Below, piece after piece: positions 9,243 to 20,457 of a stretch of DNA of 64,000 nt. Made by a program: the position numbers and the translations under genes. The stretch's first letter is position 1; each line of letters starts with the position of its first letter. The notes below the pieces were generated by a model. It was given only the letters and a program-made list of their open reading frames with translations, ran no database searches and was not told where the DNA came from. The stretch comes from Prostheceraeus crozeri (lineage: Eukaryota > Platyhelminthes > Polycladida > Euryleptidae): assembly GCA_907163375.1 (NCBI GenBank), contig CAJQUW010000932.1, positions 434,001 to 498,000 of the forward strand. The letters are read 5' to 3'.

Positions 9243-10177
9243 TTCACAAAAAAGCTACCGCAATTAGTTTAACCTATTCAAATGTTCACATTTCATTATT
9301 CAAATAGATTTTAGAACGTAAAATTCAGTTACTTAAAAGACAACAGCATATTTGTACGTGAATATGCCTTGACCAGACATTTGGATCGATTGTTTTTTGC
9401 ATTGCATTTGCAATTGTCATTTGCATAATGCTTCGAATTCGTGTTTTTCCTTTTGGTTGATTTAATTGATTTTTCGGGATAGTTGTTCAGTCTGAGTTTG
9501 TTGTCGAAATCCATTTCCGCTTTTCTTCTTTCATCTTTGGTTGTGCATCTTTCAGTTATTCTCTTTCTTTCATTTCGCGGATGAGGCTGTTTTTTGATGA
9601 AGATGGGAGATGAGAGCCATAGTTCACAAATATGTTTTTCTTGGCTGGTTTTTGATAAATTTTTGAAAATTTTTTTATTCATTTGATGCCATCCAATATC
9701 TTAAATTATCCTCTTTGCCCACTATCTTGGTCCTGGGCATGACCTCAAACTGCATCCATGTAAGGTCTCTATGTTAGTTAACTCTGTCAAACTACAGCAT
9801 GATTTCAAATTCCTATTTGCATGTCATCTGTTGTAGTCTATGCCATTATGTAATCAGCCCTGATGATGGGATGTGCTTTCATCCCGAAATATATCGGCTA
9901 ATCAAAAATATTTTCTGAAATCTACATACTTGAACTTTCCCAAAACAATTGATGACAACAGCATAGTTGGTTACAATGCAGCTGCATACATGTACAACTA
10001 CAATTATGTCATGTACTACCACTATATACAGCACAAAGGTCCTTGAAATTAACCTCAAAAGTGCTCAATAAAGGAATTTTCAACCTAACTATTTCTGCCT
10101 TTTAAAATCGGCGGCCGCGAGCCCTCTCGCGTGGCACTACTTGTGGCCCCCTATCCCAACTTGGTTGCCCACCACTG
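9243..10177. other. Interior of hAT-like element, no gene
   Basis: Right part of the transposon after the LINE. A Lys/Asn/Cys-rich minus-strand ORF at 9329-9682 has no recognisable domain and I do not call it. The only structured signal I see is the hammerhead-like motif at 9856-9899. Confidence 0.4.
9856..9899 (+). ncRNA. Hammerhead-ribozyme-like motif (degenerate)
   Basis: CTGATGA at 9860-9866 is followed by a 6-bp stem II (GGGATG/CATCCC, 9868-9885), GAAA at 9886-9889, a 2-bp stem III and the triplet ATC ending at 9895. AGCC (9856-9859) pairs with GGCT (9896-9899) as stem I. An unpaired T at 9867 replaces the usual G-C closing pair. Such motifs are known from Penelope-like elements and retrozymes. 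Activity is doubtful. Confidence 0.4.
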
Positions 10178-10201
10178 CCGTAGAGTAACTTATTTTGAAT
10201 A

Positions 10202-10474
10202 ATTTTTGATTAAATTCTTTTAGAATCAACAGTCGAAGAATTAGAACCGTTGCTTCAAAATACAAGCATGCAGATAAGTATTTTCGAAAGATTAGAGAAT
10301 GGCTTTGCTAGTAACTGGGATTCTATCATAATATGGACGTTATTACAATTTTCACTATTTGTAAACGTCTGTAATAGACTCCTGATCATTGATTTCATGT
10401 TTCCCCTTCAATTAAGTGTGAGATGTGGTATATTTGTATCTATGAATGTCTTTCAATGTTCAATAAATTCATAA
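10202..10474 (+). CDS. Unrecognised ORF, possible exon
   Basis: The frame is open from about 10210, just after a TTTTAG that could be a splice acceptor, and the first ATG is at 10250. It starts acidic (STVEELEPLLQNTS) and then has a hydrophobic segment (IIIWTLLQFSLFV) that could cross a membrane. An AATAAA overlaps its end. It is followed on the same strand by two further small ORFs, so these may be parts of one old gene or viral fragment. No family recognised. Confidence 0.3.
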
Positions 10475-10565
10475 TTAATCATTTATTTGGATTTCATTTT
10501 TTAAACATAATGACTGTTATGAAAAGGAATTTAGATCTTTCTTTTTGAATTGAAATTTTGAATTC

Positions 10566-10682
10566 ATGCCAAAAGGAGGAAGGATTGCTTTCGGGCCTGT
10601 TGTAGATGCGTACGTAACTGGTGAAGTAATGGCCTTGGCCTTAATCGCTATATACTTATTCACACTATTCAGAGCAGAGTAA
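10566..10682 (+). CDS. 38-aa single-pass membrane microprotein ORF
   Basis: An ATG at 10566 opens 38 codons ending TAA at 10680-10682. A Gly/Arg start (MPKGGRIAFG) is followed by a hydrophobic helix of about 18 residues (VMALALIAIYLFTLF) and a short charged tail. The composition is that of a small membrane protein, but a 38-codon frame alone is weak evidence. Confidence 0.3.
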   Translation: MPKGGRIAFGPVVDAYVTGEVMALALIAIYLFTLFRAE

Positions 10683-10921
10683 GTAAACTAGGTACTTATT
10701 AAAACTTGTAAAATCCGGATTTGACTTAAATGTAATGACTTAAATGTAATCACTGAAGGTTTAGAAATGATTACGGCAATCTTAACTGCCATTTTACTGG
10801 TGTAGTATCATTAAGACAATGCATGTGTCAATATAATCAACAAATCTTTATAAACATATGTTTGTGCATGCAGGCCTTTGTATCTTACAAAACTTCGTTT
10901 CTAGTGTAGAACTACTTGTTG

Positions 10922-11392
10922 ATGCCGTTGTATCCTACATTTTATCAATGGTTTCATAAGGATCATGTAGCGCAATCGGCACTGGGAAATATACGGTTAA
11001 TATGGAAAGACGATGTGCTTACATCCGAGGAAATAATGAATTTAGAGATGATAATCAATGAGCTTTTGTCTTAGCGCTTCAAAAATAGACTACATAAATG
11101 TAGATTTAAATACATTTACACCACTGGCATAAAAGTTACTGTTTGGAATGAGTATGTACCAGTAAGTAAAACATACGTGTGCGGTAAATATGGAAGTGTA
11201 TCTCCTGAAGTCATTGGTATATGGTGCATGCATTCCGTTAGTTATGACGATAATATAGTGTGTGGGGAGTGGAAAAGTGTCAATTTAACGGAAAGCATAA
11301 CGAAAATCCCCAAAAATGCAGACTTCAATTCTAGAGAGATGTATCAACAGCGTAGCAGCTCCCTTTCTAAGTCTAATGTAAGCCAGAACTAA
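10922..11392 (+). pseudogene. Unrecognised 156-codon frame with one internal TAG
   Basis: From ATG 10922 (MPLYPTFYQWFHKD) the frame is open to 11392 except for one TAG at 11072-11074. The part before the stop is aromatic then acidic/helical. The part after it has Cys and Trp spread through a beta-like segment (VCGKYGSVSPEVIGIWCMH). The amino-acid make-up on both sides looks coding, so a single nonsense change in an old gene is plausible. I cannot name it. It lies just outside the Maverick insertion site. Confidence 0.35.
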
Positions 11393-11766
11393 CCGCAACA
11401 ATTGATCTTGTTTTCTGCTGTATTTTACTTTGCCTAAGCTCTATCTCTCTCAGAACATTTAGTCGTCATAAATCATTTTTTAGGTATCCAGAAATAACAG
11501 TTATTGTTTGTTTGTCATCACATGTATATTTGTATCTTTATTTGATAAATTTCTTAGTTTGTCTATGTACGATGCGTGTAAACTAACACAGATTATTCAG
11601 TTACGAATATTCATCACGCTCATGGTAGGATTTTTCTACGTGTCGACTTTATTTACTGAAGAGCTTTCTTGAGGAACTGAAACATTGGAATAGGTGTTTA
11701 GATGAAATATTACTCTTGAAACTTGAGCTACAATAGATTTCACACATCCTCTGCAAAAGGCATGGT
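11393..11766. other. Gene-free flank ending in the Maverick target duplication
   Basis: AT-rich sequence without a gene. The last six bases, CATGGT (11761-11766), are duplicated at 41297-41302. Confidence 0.6.
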
Positions 11767-12725
11767 AGTAGTAAGAAAACGGCGAACACTCGACCGGCGC
11801 CCCCCCCCTCTGAAACGGCAGAGTGTCGTGGTCGGCCGCCGTGGTGCTTCGGGTCTGACTCCCCCCCCCTCTGGAACGACAGAGTGTCGTGGTGGTCTTG
11901 GGCGACCGCCAGGTTTTGTCTTGAGGCTATAGTGTGTGATGTTTTTCGTGCAATCTGCTGAATGTTGGGTTGTAAAATGGGTTGTTTCGAGTGGAAGGAG
12001 TGCTCGGATGTGAAAACGGAGGCCAGATTCGGATTCAGCGTGAAATTCTGCATCGGTAGGGTGAGTTTCAAGTCAATCGGAGAGAAAAATTTTCGCTGAC
12101 GTCCCCCCCCCCTCTGGACAGCTCGCTTCGATTTTGGCTTCCAGTGGACGGATTTAGTCGTGCCATAGCTCGTTTGAAAGCTAAGAGTGAGACAAATTCA
12201 CTGAAAGAATCGGCTTGTTCCTATCTGTCTTCGTTGAGATGTGAGACGCCATTTAAGATTTTGGGACATTGGCGAAAAACGACAGAGTTAGAATTTGGGA
12301 CGTTTTGGGCTCTAGCTTCAAAACGAAGCATCGGATTGGAAAACGGATTTCAGATTTGGAATCAGCGTGAAATTCTCTATCTGTATGGTGAGTTTCAAGG
12401 CAATCGGCGAGAAAAAATTTTCAACATTTTTCGAAAAAACGACAGAGTTAGAATTTGGGACGTTTTGGTGTGTAGCGCCCAAACGAAGCATCGGATGAGA
12501 AAACGGAGGCCGGATTCGGATTCAGCGTGACATTCTGCATCGGTAGGGTGAATTTGAACGCCATCGGAGAGAAAAATTTTCGCTGACGTCCCCCCCCTCT
12601 GGACAGCTAGCTTCAATCTTGACTTCCAGTGGACGGATTTTGTCGTGCCATAGCTCGTTTGAAAGCTAAGAGTGAGACAAATTCAGTGAAAGAAACGGCT
12701 TGTTCATATCTGTCTTCGTTCAAAA
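11767..12725 (+). repeat. Left terminal inverted repeat of Maverick 1
   Basis: About 960 bp matching the right end in inverse orientation. It contains poly-C runs of 7-9 bases followed by CTCTGGA, and about one and a half units of a 485-bp internal repeat (GACGTCC-rich boundaries near 12100 and 12588). Short frames inside (for example 12144-12530) are translated repeat, not genes. Confidence 0.85.
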
Positions 12726-12918
12726 GTTAGAGCGGTTACAAGATTTTAGGTCGGAGCTCGCTCACCTGAAAAAATCCTAAGTGTCAGAGTGACTTTGTAT
12801 GGGTAAAATTTTGAAAATTTTCCAAAGTGTGGAATTTCGACCTGGGACCGTCACCAAAACATTTTTCATCAAATTTCACTGACCTCCCCCCCCTCTTATC
12901 GATTGCATATTCACAGGG

Positions 12919-13596
12919 TATATAAGAACGGGATCGGGAGAGGAATTTCACTAAGTTGAGAAACTGACTACAGGTAAGTCGTTTCTCTTGAGGTCCGATA
13001 TCGGACTTCTGACTTTACATTGCTGATATCAGCTAAGGTGTCAGACTTATAGGTTAGTCAGTATAGCATGACTGACCATTTGATGATAGTAGGCCGAAAT
13101 CTTCAAACGGCTATAACTTTGCTTCTACAAGTCCTTTAGACTTGATTCAAAAAACATTCGACAGCGTTTGCTATGCTGAAGGTGACAGACTACTTATAAA
13201 CGTTTTATGAGTAGTACTAAAATACTGAAAAATTTAAATTCATATTTAATGATAATAATTAAAGTTTTTGAATAAAAAGCAGTCGTTTATGAGTCTCTGT
13301 GACTTGGGTCGTTTCCTCTTGTAAATAACTCCACCGGTTTTCATGTCAAAACTGGGGCCCGGATACCAACACAGTGATATGACGCACGCTCTGTCCGATC
13401 GAGGTTGGATTTGTGGGTCGAGGCCTTGGAGCTGGGATAAGATCCCCTCTGAGTAATGCCTGTAACGGATTCAAGAGCTTAACACCCAAACGGTTGCTGA
13501 CTTGCTATCAAATGTTTGGTGACTTAGTCTTTCAATGCATATCAGCAAGTAGTATCCTATAAACACTTGCTATCAAATTTTACTCTATCTTTACAG
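12919..13596 (+). promoter_or_regulatory. TATA promoter and 5'UTR intron of the 13604 gene
   Basis: TATATAAG at 12919-12926 is a strong TATA box just inside the left inverted repeat. A consensus donor CAG/GTAAGT at 12973/12974 and an acceptor TTTACAG ending at 13596 would remove a 623-bp leader intron, leaving seven bases before the ATG at 13604. Inferred from sequence only. No coding frame is seen in this interval. Confidence 0.55.
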
Positions 13597-13603
13597 AATT
13601 ATC

Positions 13604-14748
13604 ATGACAAAACCGAATAACGCAAAGATGTTGGTTGGCAAGTGTAGTTGTGGCAAGATTGCCAGAGGTAGTGAACTGAAGAAGCATTTAAAAGAAAAAG
13701 AGGGGACGATGGGCCATGAGAGGAAAGTGATGTTGAGGTTGTGTGTGTCTTGTCGGAAATCTGTGATGGGGGATGAGAAGGAATTTATGAAGGCGCATTT
13801 GCAGTGTGAGAGTGGGAACATCGGAGAGAAGGGGTTCAAGGCATGGTTTGAGGGAGAGTTGTTGGAAAGGGAAGAGGTGAGAAAGGCGGTGGCAACGATT
13901 CAGGACGTGATTGGGGAGAAAGTGGTGAGGAATGCGAGTGATGTGATTTCGAGTGATGGGAGTTCGAGTGAGGAAGTTGAGTTGAGAGCGAAAATGAAGA
14001 AGAAGGATGATGTTGATTTGGATGCGGTGATGGAAGATTTGTTTGGGGATATAGCGGATTTGAAGGAAGAGTGGGAGGGGGAGGAAGTGGCTAAGCCGAT
14101 GGCAGCGTCATCGCCACGGCAGCAAGAGGCGTATGATACGGAGGTATTTGTGAGAATGAAGGATCGTGTGATGGCTTTGGAAAGTAATAATAGAAAAGTT
14201 TTGAAGGAGAATGAAGAGCTGATGGTGAAGGTTGAGGGGTATAGGGCAACGAGGGAAGAGTTGGAGAGCTTGAGAAAGAAGGAGAAGGAATGGATGGCGG
14301 AAAGGAGCGAGTTGATGAGGAAGGCAGGTTTGGTGGAGAGTTTGCAGGCGAGTGTGTCGAGGAAGGATGAAGAGATAGAGCGGATGCGAAGCGTGGTGAA
14401 GGAGACGGAGGAGGTGAAGGTTATTAATAAGAGGTTGACGGGTGAAGTGGAGCGACTGCATGAGCGTTTGAAGTGTCGAAAAAGGAGAGTATATGAGGTT
14501 CATCTTCCCCTCTTTGAGAATAACGTATGTGATGCCCCTACAATCTCCAGCGACTTAAATGAAACACAGTTGTGTTATGAGGGGGATGGAGTTCGCTGCC
14601 TCCACATGACGATGAACATCAATGGAGAGCTTGATGACTTCGTCGTCAGAAAAGTTAGAAAGAAGGTTCCCAGTAAGTCTATTCAACATAATCATTTTTG
14701 TAGCTCATCTAATCTCCTATTATTTTTCTTTCAGAGTGTTTGCAGTAG
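13604..14748 (+). CDS. Zinc-finger/coiled-coil protein of Maverick (about 360 aa)
   Basis: The ATG at 13604 follows a good splice acceptor. Residues 14-72 contain two potential zinc-binding groups (KCSCGK...H and LCVSCRK...HLQC). Residues 90-175 are acidic, and residues 185-300 form a long coiled coil rich in Glu, Lys and Leu. A consensus donor after 14672 and acceptor ending 14734 (62-bp intron) would give a short last exon with TAG at 14746-14748; unspliced, the frame runs to 14788. The coding strand is strikingly poor in C, unlike the capsid genes. Being next to the left terminus and TATA-driven it may be an early or regulatory protein. Function unknown. Confidence 0.65.
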
Positions 14749-14932
14749 TAGTGTCGGTGGACGGAGAACGACCCATGGGCTCTTTTAAGGGCCAACCTTC
14801 TAATGCAGCTAAAGCGGTCCCAAGCCCGCCACATATCCTCGGATATGGAATGCAGAGGGGAAGAAAAATGATGAATGGAATGAAATGGGAGGACACTCAC
14901 GCGCCACACGCAACATAACACACTTCTCTCTT

Positions 14933-15550
14933 CCGTAGTCTAACAAGCTCTTTACACATGGATCGCAGTCGATTGCTATCCCTGTATCAGAAGTGTAAGC
15001 TATCTTAATTTTATTTGACACTATTTCATCTATCATCATCGTCCATATGAAATGTTTTAAGATTTACAAGTTAGACTAAGCGTGCTACTATTTCCAAATG
15101 AAAAAGTATACATGGTTAAATCATCCACTTAAGCCCATCCGTAGTCTAACAAGCTCTTTACACATGGATCGCAGTCGATTGCTATCCCTGTATCAGAAGT
15201 GTAAGCTATCTTAATTTTATTTGACACTATTTCATCTATCATCATCGTCCATATGAAATGTTTTAAGATTTACAAGTTAGACTAAGCGTGCTACTATTTC
15301 CAAATGAAAAAGTATACATGGTTAAATCATCCACTTAAGCCCATCCGTAGTCTAACAAGCTCTTTACACATGGATCGCAGTCGATTGCTATCCCTGTATC
15401 AGAAGTGTAAGCTATCTTAATTTTATTTGACACTATTTCATCTATCATCATCGTCCATATGAAATGTTTTAAGATTTACAAGTTAGACTAAGCGTGCTAC
15501 TATTTCCAAATGAAAATGTATACATGGTTAAATCATCCACTGAAGCCCCA
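14933..15550. repeat. Three tandem copies of a 206-bp unit
   Basis: Units begin at 14933, 15139 and 15345 with CCGTAGTCTAAC. The first two are essentially identical; the third differs at a few positions near its end. Near-identity means a very recent triplication. The array fills the gap between two converging genes and has no coding frame. Confidence 0.95.
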
Positions 15551-15598
15551 TTCAAGTACGTCAGTATGAAAGCAAAGATAATATGAAATAAAAATTTA

Positions 15599-16048
15599 TT
15601 ATGGCATGTATTTCAAAAGGTCTTCATCGTCAATATCGTCCCAGAGTCTGGCTTCACATAGATAACAAAAACAGTTCAGTTGCTTTAATCGTTCTTCCAC
15701 TGCGAGCCTCACTTTGTCAATATACTCCCACTCCTCCATAGTTCGTGGCTGGGAGTTAGGGGTGTACCACTCCCATAATTGGTGGAGGAATTTCGTGCTG
15801 GTGATCTCCATCACATCGTCAGTATCGTACTGGAGATACTTCCACCTCACGCCTGTTAAGTCGGGACACTCCTTCTCACATACACTCTCCTCTTCCTCAT
15901 CCGCTGGTAATGATAACTTTCTGATATTGTCCAGTCGGTACACCTTCTCTACCTTCCCCTTCGTTGGAGCGTTTGGTGCAACGAGCGCCTTTGGTGTTGA
16001 GCATGGAGAAGAGAATTTTGTGTTTGGTGTTGTCGGAGGGCTTGTCAT
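15599..16048 (-). CDS. Hypothetical acidic protein (149 aa)
   Basis: The ATG at 16048 opens 149 codons to 15599. Residues 1-35 are Pro/Thr/Ser-rich and probably disordered. A central acidic patch (PADEEEESVCEKEC) precedes a Trp-rich segment (FLHQLWEWYTPN) and a C-terminus with CFCYLCEA, a possible metal-binding pair, ending in acidic DDIDDEDLL. It is divergently arranged with the polymerase gene and shares its CCAAT/TATA region. Unknown function; an early regulatory role is possible from context only. Confidence 0.6.
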   Translation of the reverse strand: MTSPPTTPNTKFSSPCSTPKALVAPNAPTKGKVEKVYRLDNIRKLSLPADEEEESVCEKECPDLTGVRWKYLQYDTDDVMEITSTKFLHQLWEWYTPNSQPRTMEEWEYIDKVRLAVEERLKQLNCFCYLCEARLWDDIDDEDLLKYMP

Positions 16049-16099
16049 GTTGACTGTGAATAATGACTTTGAAATGTTTTCTAATTCTTAAGTATCAAC

Positions 16100-16160
16100 A
16101 AGCAACCAATCAGAATGAACAGCCAATGAATGATGAATATGAAAGTATATATGCAAAGTG
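16100..16160. promoter_or_regulatory. CCAAT/TATA divergent promoter of polymerase gene
   Basis: Two CCAAT boxes (near 16107 and 16122) precede GTATATATGC (16148-16157). The same order occurs before the 58197 gene and its partner at 38119. The palindromic TATATA could also serve the minus-strand 15599 gene. Confidence 0.55.
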
Positions 16161-16319
16161 ACATCCGTATCATTTCACTCTGTCTTTGAGACGCATAAGT
16201 GAACTGTTGTCTAGCGAATTCTGTATTTGAGGCGTACAAGTGAACTGCTCTCTAGTGAATTCCAAATTTGAGACGTATTATTTGACTGAAGTATCAACCT
16301 TAAACTTGATTTCGTTGAA

Positions 16320-19300
16320 ATGGTAAGTTGAAAATTTCCTCTCTCATCTCCCTCAAACGTGTGGCTAATAGCATCTTCCTCAATTTCAGGCATCAACTTC
16401 ATCACCAACGCCCTCCCTTCTCGAGGAAAGTTTAGAGTTATTGAGTCAAGGTAGGTTGTAACAATACACTGAGACTTGAACAGAGATGATAGAATGATTT
16501 CTCTTTCAGGTGATACCAGTCTCATCTCGAGCGAGTCGGATAACAACAGCGACTCCATGTCAACATTGTCGCGGGAATGCAACGATCGGGAATGTGCTGA
16601 CTGTGGACACATCTTCACGAGGAAGCGGGATCTCACCCGACACATCAAGCGAGGTGTTTGTCGACCTAAGCCGGCATCAAACTCCGAAGGTGGGGATGAT
16701 TCTGTTAACGTCGTCTCCTTTTCTTGCGACTTGTGCGCTCAGTCTTTCGAGACACGTTTTGAACTATCTTCGCACAGACTTCAACATACACACAGTGACG
16801 ATAGTTATACTAACAGCACCTCCTCTATCCGACTCACTGAAGTGTCCATAAATAATTTAGTGAGGAACTACCAGATGGACTCCTCAGAAACCATTGCTAA
16901 CTTTGAGGAATGGTTTCATCAAAATTCATCATTGATAGAAGCGCTCTTCAACAATTTAGACAATTTTAGGATGAAGGCGCTCATCTATCTTAAAATAAAA
17001 TATGTAAAAATCGACCACCATACTGGTCAAATAGTAGAGAGGTTGGAGTTTCACATACCCTCCTCTCCTGCAACCGAAGTTGTAGACTATGAGTCTTGGA
17101 TAAATTTTCATATCCAAGGATTAAAATTAAACATAGATAAATTTAACGAGCGCGATAGCGGTCTCGTTTTTGATGGTATTGAGTCCGCCTTATTTAAAAT
17201 CACTTTATTAGAAAACTACTCTGGACGAGGCTCCTTTAAACTTCCGAAAAATTTAAGAAATAAAGCAGCAGTCATTTCTGTAGATTGCGAATCGCAATGT
17301 TTTAAGTATGCCGTCCTCTCCATTCTCCACTATAATGATGTACAGAATAGCCGATACCGTAAGAGTAAGTATCAACAGTGGGAGAATGAATTAAAGTTTG
17401 ATGACTGCAATAGTGAAGATATGAAAATTAAAGATATAGAAAAATTTGAAAAATTGAACAACATCAAAATAGTTCTCCATGTTTGGGAAAAGGGATTGAA
17501 GGGTGTCCGCTACAACTCGCGTTCGAGTTGTTATGAGCACGTTGTCAACCTTTTGTTAGTAAGACAGGATGATAGTGAGGAATGGCACTACTGCGGCATT
17601 CCCAAAATTTCTCGCTTATACCACCACTTAAGAAATTCTACCTCATCAGAGATTTATTACTGTGACAGATGCATTCGGAACTTTAGGAGTAAAAACAAAT
17701 TTGAAACTCATTATGAGTGGTGTAAGCGAGGTAAACTGCAAATGGAACGCATGCCCAAAGATAAGGAGTTTTCATATAGAGAGAATGGCGATGAACTAAG
17801 TCCTCTTCGTGTCATCTATGCTGACATCGAATGTTATATCGATGATAACATCCATCGACCAGCAGCCATTTCCTGCTATGAAGTATGGCATGACCATTTC
17901 CAAAATAGAAAAAATAAAATGCACATCTGGCAAGGTGAGGATTGTATTTACCAATTCCTACAATTCCTCGAACAGGCTGTAAAATTTCAGCAAAAGTATG
18001 ATGGTGAACTCTATCGCAGATCATTGCATATGACAGCAGATGATCAAGCAAAATTTGATAGCTGCAACGTTTGCCCCAAATGTAGGAAAACATTTGATGA
18101 TGATAAGATTAAGAAAGTGCGCGACCATGATCACATCACTGGTAAATTTAGAAACGCACTATGTTCAAAATGCAATTTTTCGCTGAGGATGAAACGGCGT
18201 ACATTACCCGTCATTTTCCATAATTTCAAGGGCTACGACAGCCATATGATAATAAAAGGAGGTTTAGGTCAAATGAAAGAGTGGAAGCTTGATGTAATAG
18301 CACAAACGAGAGAGAAGTTTATGGCCATGACAGCAAAAGTGCCTGTCGATAAAACTAAAGAAAATAAGACGGTCTATTTTGATATAAAATTTTTAGATTC
18401 CTACCAATTTATGACTGCATCACTGGCCTCTCTCGTACAAAATCTGAAGTCTCTTCCACTAACACAAAATCTTAAGAAACAATATCCAAATCTAACCGAT
18501 GAAGTCATCACACGGAAAGGAGTCTTTCCATATGCATATTTTGATGCAATTAGTAAACTCGGCGAGACTTCTCTTCCGCCCATAGATAAATTTAAAAATG
18601 ATTTGAGCGGTGCAGAATGTAAGACCGAAGATTATGATCATGCACAAGATGCATGGATAAAATTTGACTGCCATACATTTGGTGAATATATGATTGCCTA
18701 CCTTAAGTTAGATGTATTTTTGCTGGCTGATGTATTTCAGGAGTTTCGACGAGTGGCATTAGAAGAAGATAAGTTAGATCCCGTCCACTTTGTCAGTCTA
18801 CCAGCCATGTCATTTAAGTCTGCTTTTAAAATGACTGGTGAGACCATTCATCTCTTACAAGATCCAGAGATGTATAATTTATTTGAGCGAGGAATTCGCG
18901 GTGGTCTCACATTTGTAAATAAACATAGGTTAAAATCTGAAACAGTAGGTAATGATCATACCCATCTTAAGTATTATGACCAAAATAATTTGTATGGTAG
19001 TTCATTATCCAAACCACTCCCTCACTCTGAGTTTAGCTGGTTAGATGATAGTGAAATTCAGCATCTCTCCAACCCTTCTAACATACTAGCAATTCCAGAT
19101 GAAGGTGATTGGGGATATTATTTTGAGATAGATCTAATCTATCCAAATAATATTAAACATAAAACCGTAGATTTTCCACTCGCACCCGAATCAGGTGAAG
19201 TGACCAAAGATATGTTTTCCGACTTTATGAAACAATTTCATAAAGATTTAGAATCATGCGGTCAACCCGACTATAAGCCTTGTCGCAAACTTTTACTCAC

Positions 19301-20457
19301 CCAGTATGATAAGGAAAACTATCTAGTCCACTTTAGCATCTTAAAATTTTATTTAGAAATGGGTATGATTTTAAAAAGAGTTCACCGCATTATTAAATTT
19401 AGACAGAAAGCCTTCCTCAAACCATATATTGATAGCAACAGCCAGAAACGTGCACTAGCCCAAAATAATTTTGAAAAAGATTTTTATAAGTATAAGAATA
19501 ATAGTCTATTTGGTAAGACGATGGAGGATGTTAGAAAACGTGTAAACTATAAACTAGCCAATGATGTTAAAAAATTTAAGAAATTGGTTTCATCACCTCT
19601 ATTCATCGATAGAGACATGATCGATGAGGACTTTGTAGGTGTTGAAATGATAAAATCTGAAGTTGAGTTGTGCAAGCCCATCTATATTGGTCAAGCTGTA
19701 CTAGATTACTCTAAGCTTGAAATGTACCAACTCTTTTATAAAATACTAAAACCATGTCCTCTCGTAAAAGGGGTTCGTTTGTTGGGTGGTGATACAGATC
19801 GTTTCTTCTTAGGTATTACCACTCAAAAAGATTTAAATTTCAATGAAGTAGGAAAATCTTTAGAAAGATATTTTGATACATCAAATTATCCTACTGATCA
19901 CCCACTCTACTCCATCAAAAATAAGGCAAAACTTGGCTGCTTTAAGGATGAGACAGCAGGGAAGGAAATAGATGAAATGATTCTCCTCCGTCCAAAAATG
20001 TACAGTATGAAATTAAAGGATAGTGACGATAGTATTAAAGCGTGCTAAAGGCATATCAAGATCATTGGTCTCTAACATGAAACATAAAAATTTCAGGAAA
20101 GCCTATAGAAATAAAAATATAACGTTTTTCAATATGACAATCTTAAAATCTAAGTCGCATGAGATCAAAACTCATACTTTTAGGAAACGGGCGCTTTCAG
20201 CATGGGAGGATAAGAGGTGCTGGTTAGAACACAACATATCTCTTCCACATGGACTCCTGACACAAACATACCACCACCCAAAAGAATTAAAACTAACTCG
20301 AATAGCCACCCGAAGAAACACCTTAACACATCTCCCACTCCAACCCCACTCGCTAAACGTCCCCCTCCAACCTGCATCCACGTCTTATCAACTCCACCAA
20401 ACTCAACTCAACCTTCCTCGTAATCTAAAGCCACCCTCAACTCACTCATCAAACTAA
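16320..20457 (+). CDS. POLB: Protein-primed DNA polymerase B with N-terminal zinc fingers; spliced start, C-terminal frameshift
   Basis: Predicted exons: ATG alone (16320-16322), 16390-16450, and 16510 onward, joined by introns of 67 and 59 bp with GTAAGT/GTAGGT donors and TTTCAG acceptors. Two C2H2 fingers lie near 16594-16800. The exonuclease has YADIEC (about 17817), FHNFKGYDSH (about 18212) and YLKLDVFLLADV (about 18700); a CPKC/HDHITG/CSKC cluster (18070-18170) precedes exo II. Polymerase motifs are A YYDQNNLYG (18972), B NNSLFGKTMEDV (19497) and C GGDTDRFF (19787), where the usual Ser of DTDS is Arg. The main frame stops at 20048, and the conserved C-terminus continues in the +1 frame to about 20260. 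It replicates the element from protein-primed ends. Confidence 0.9.

Larger units (their letters stand above)
4679..10177. mobile_element. hAT-like DNA transposon (5.5 kb) carrying a nested LINE
   Basis: The left end CAGTGGTGGGCAAC (4679) and right end GTTGCCCACCACTG (to 10177) are perfect inverted repeats of the hAT type. Flanks CCGTAAAA (4671-4678) and CCGTAGAG (10178-10185) agree at 6 of 8 positions, fitting an aged 8-bp target duplication. No transposase is visible, so it is non-autonomous or gutted. Most of its interior is a LINE inserted roughly between 5040 and 9240. The remaining interior has no convincing gene. Confidence 0.75.

Noticed and set aside
14108..14503. 131-codon minus-strand frame
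   Set aside because: Shadow of the zinc-finger/coiled-coil gene; Leu/His-rich composition comes from complementing a purine-rich coding strand.
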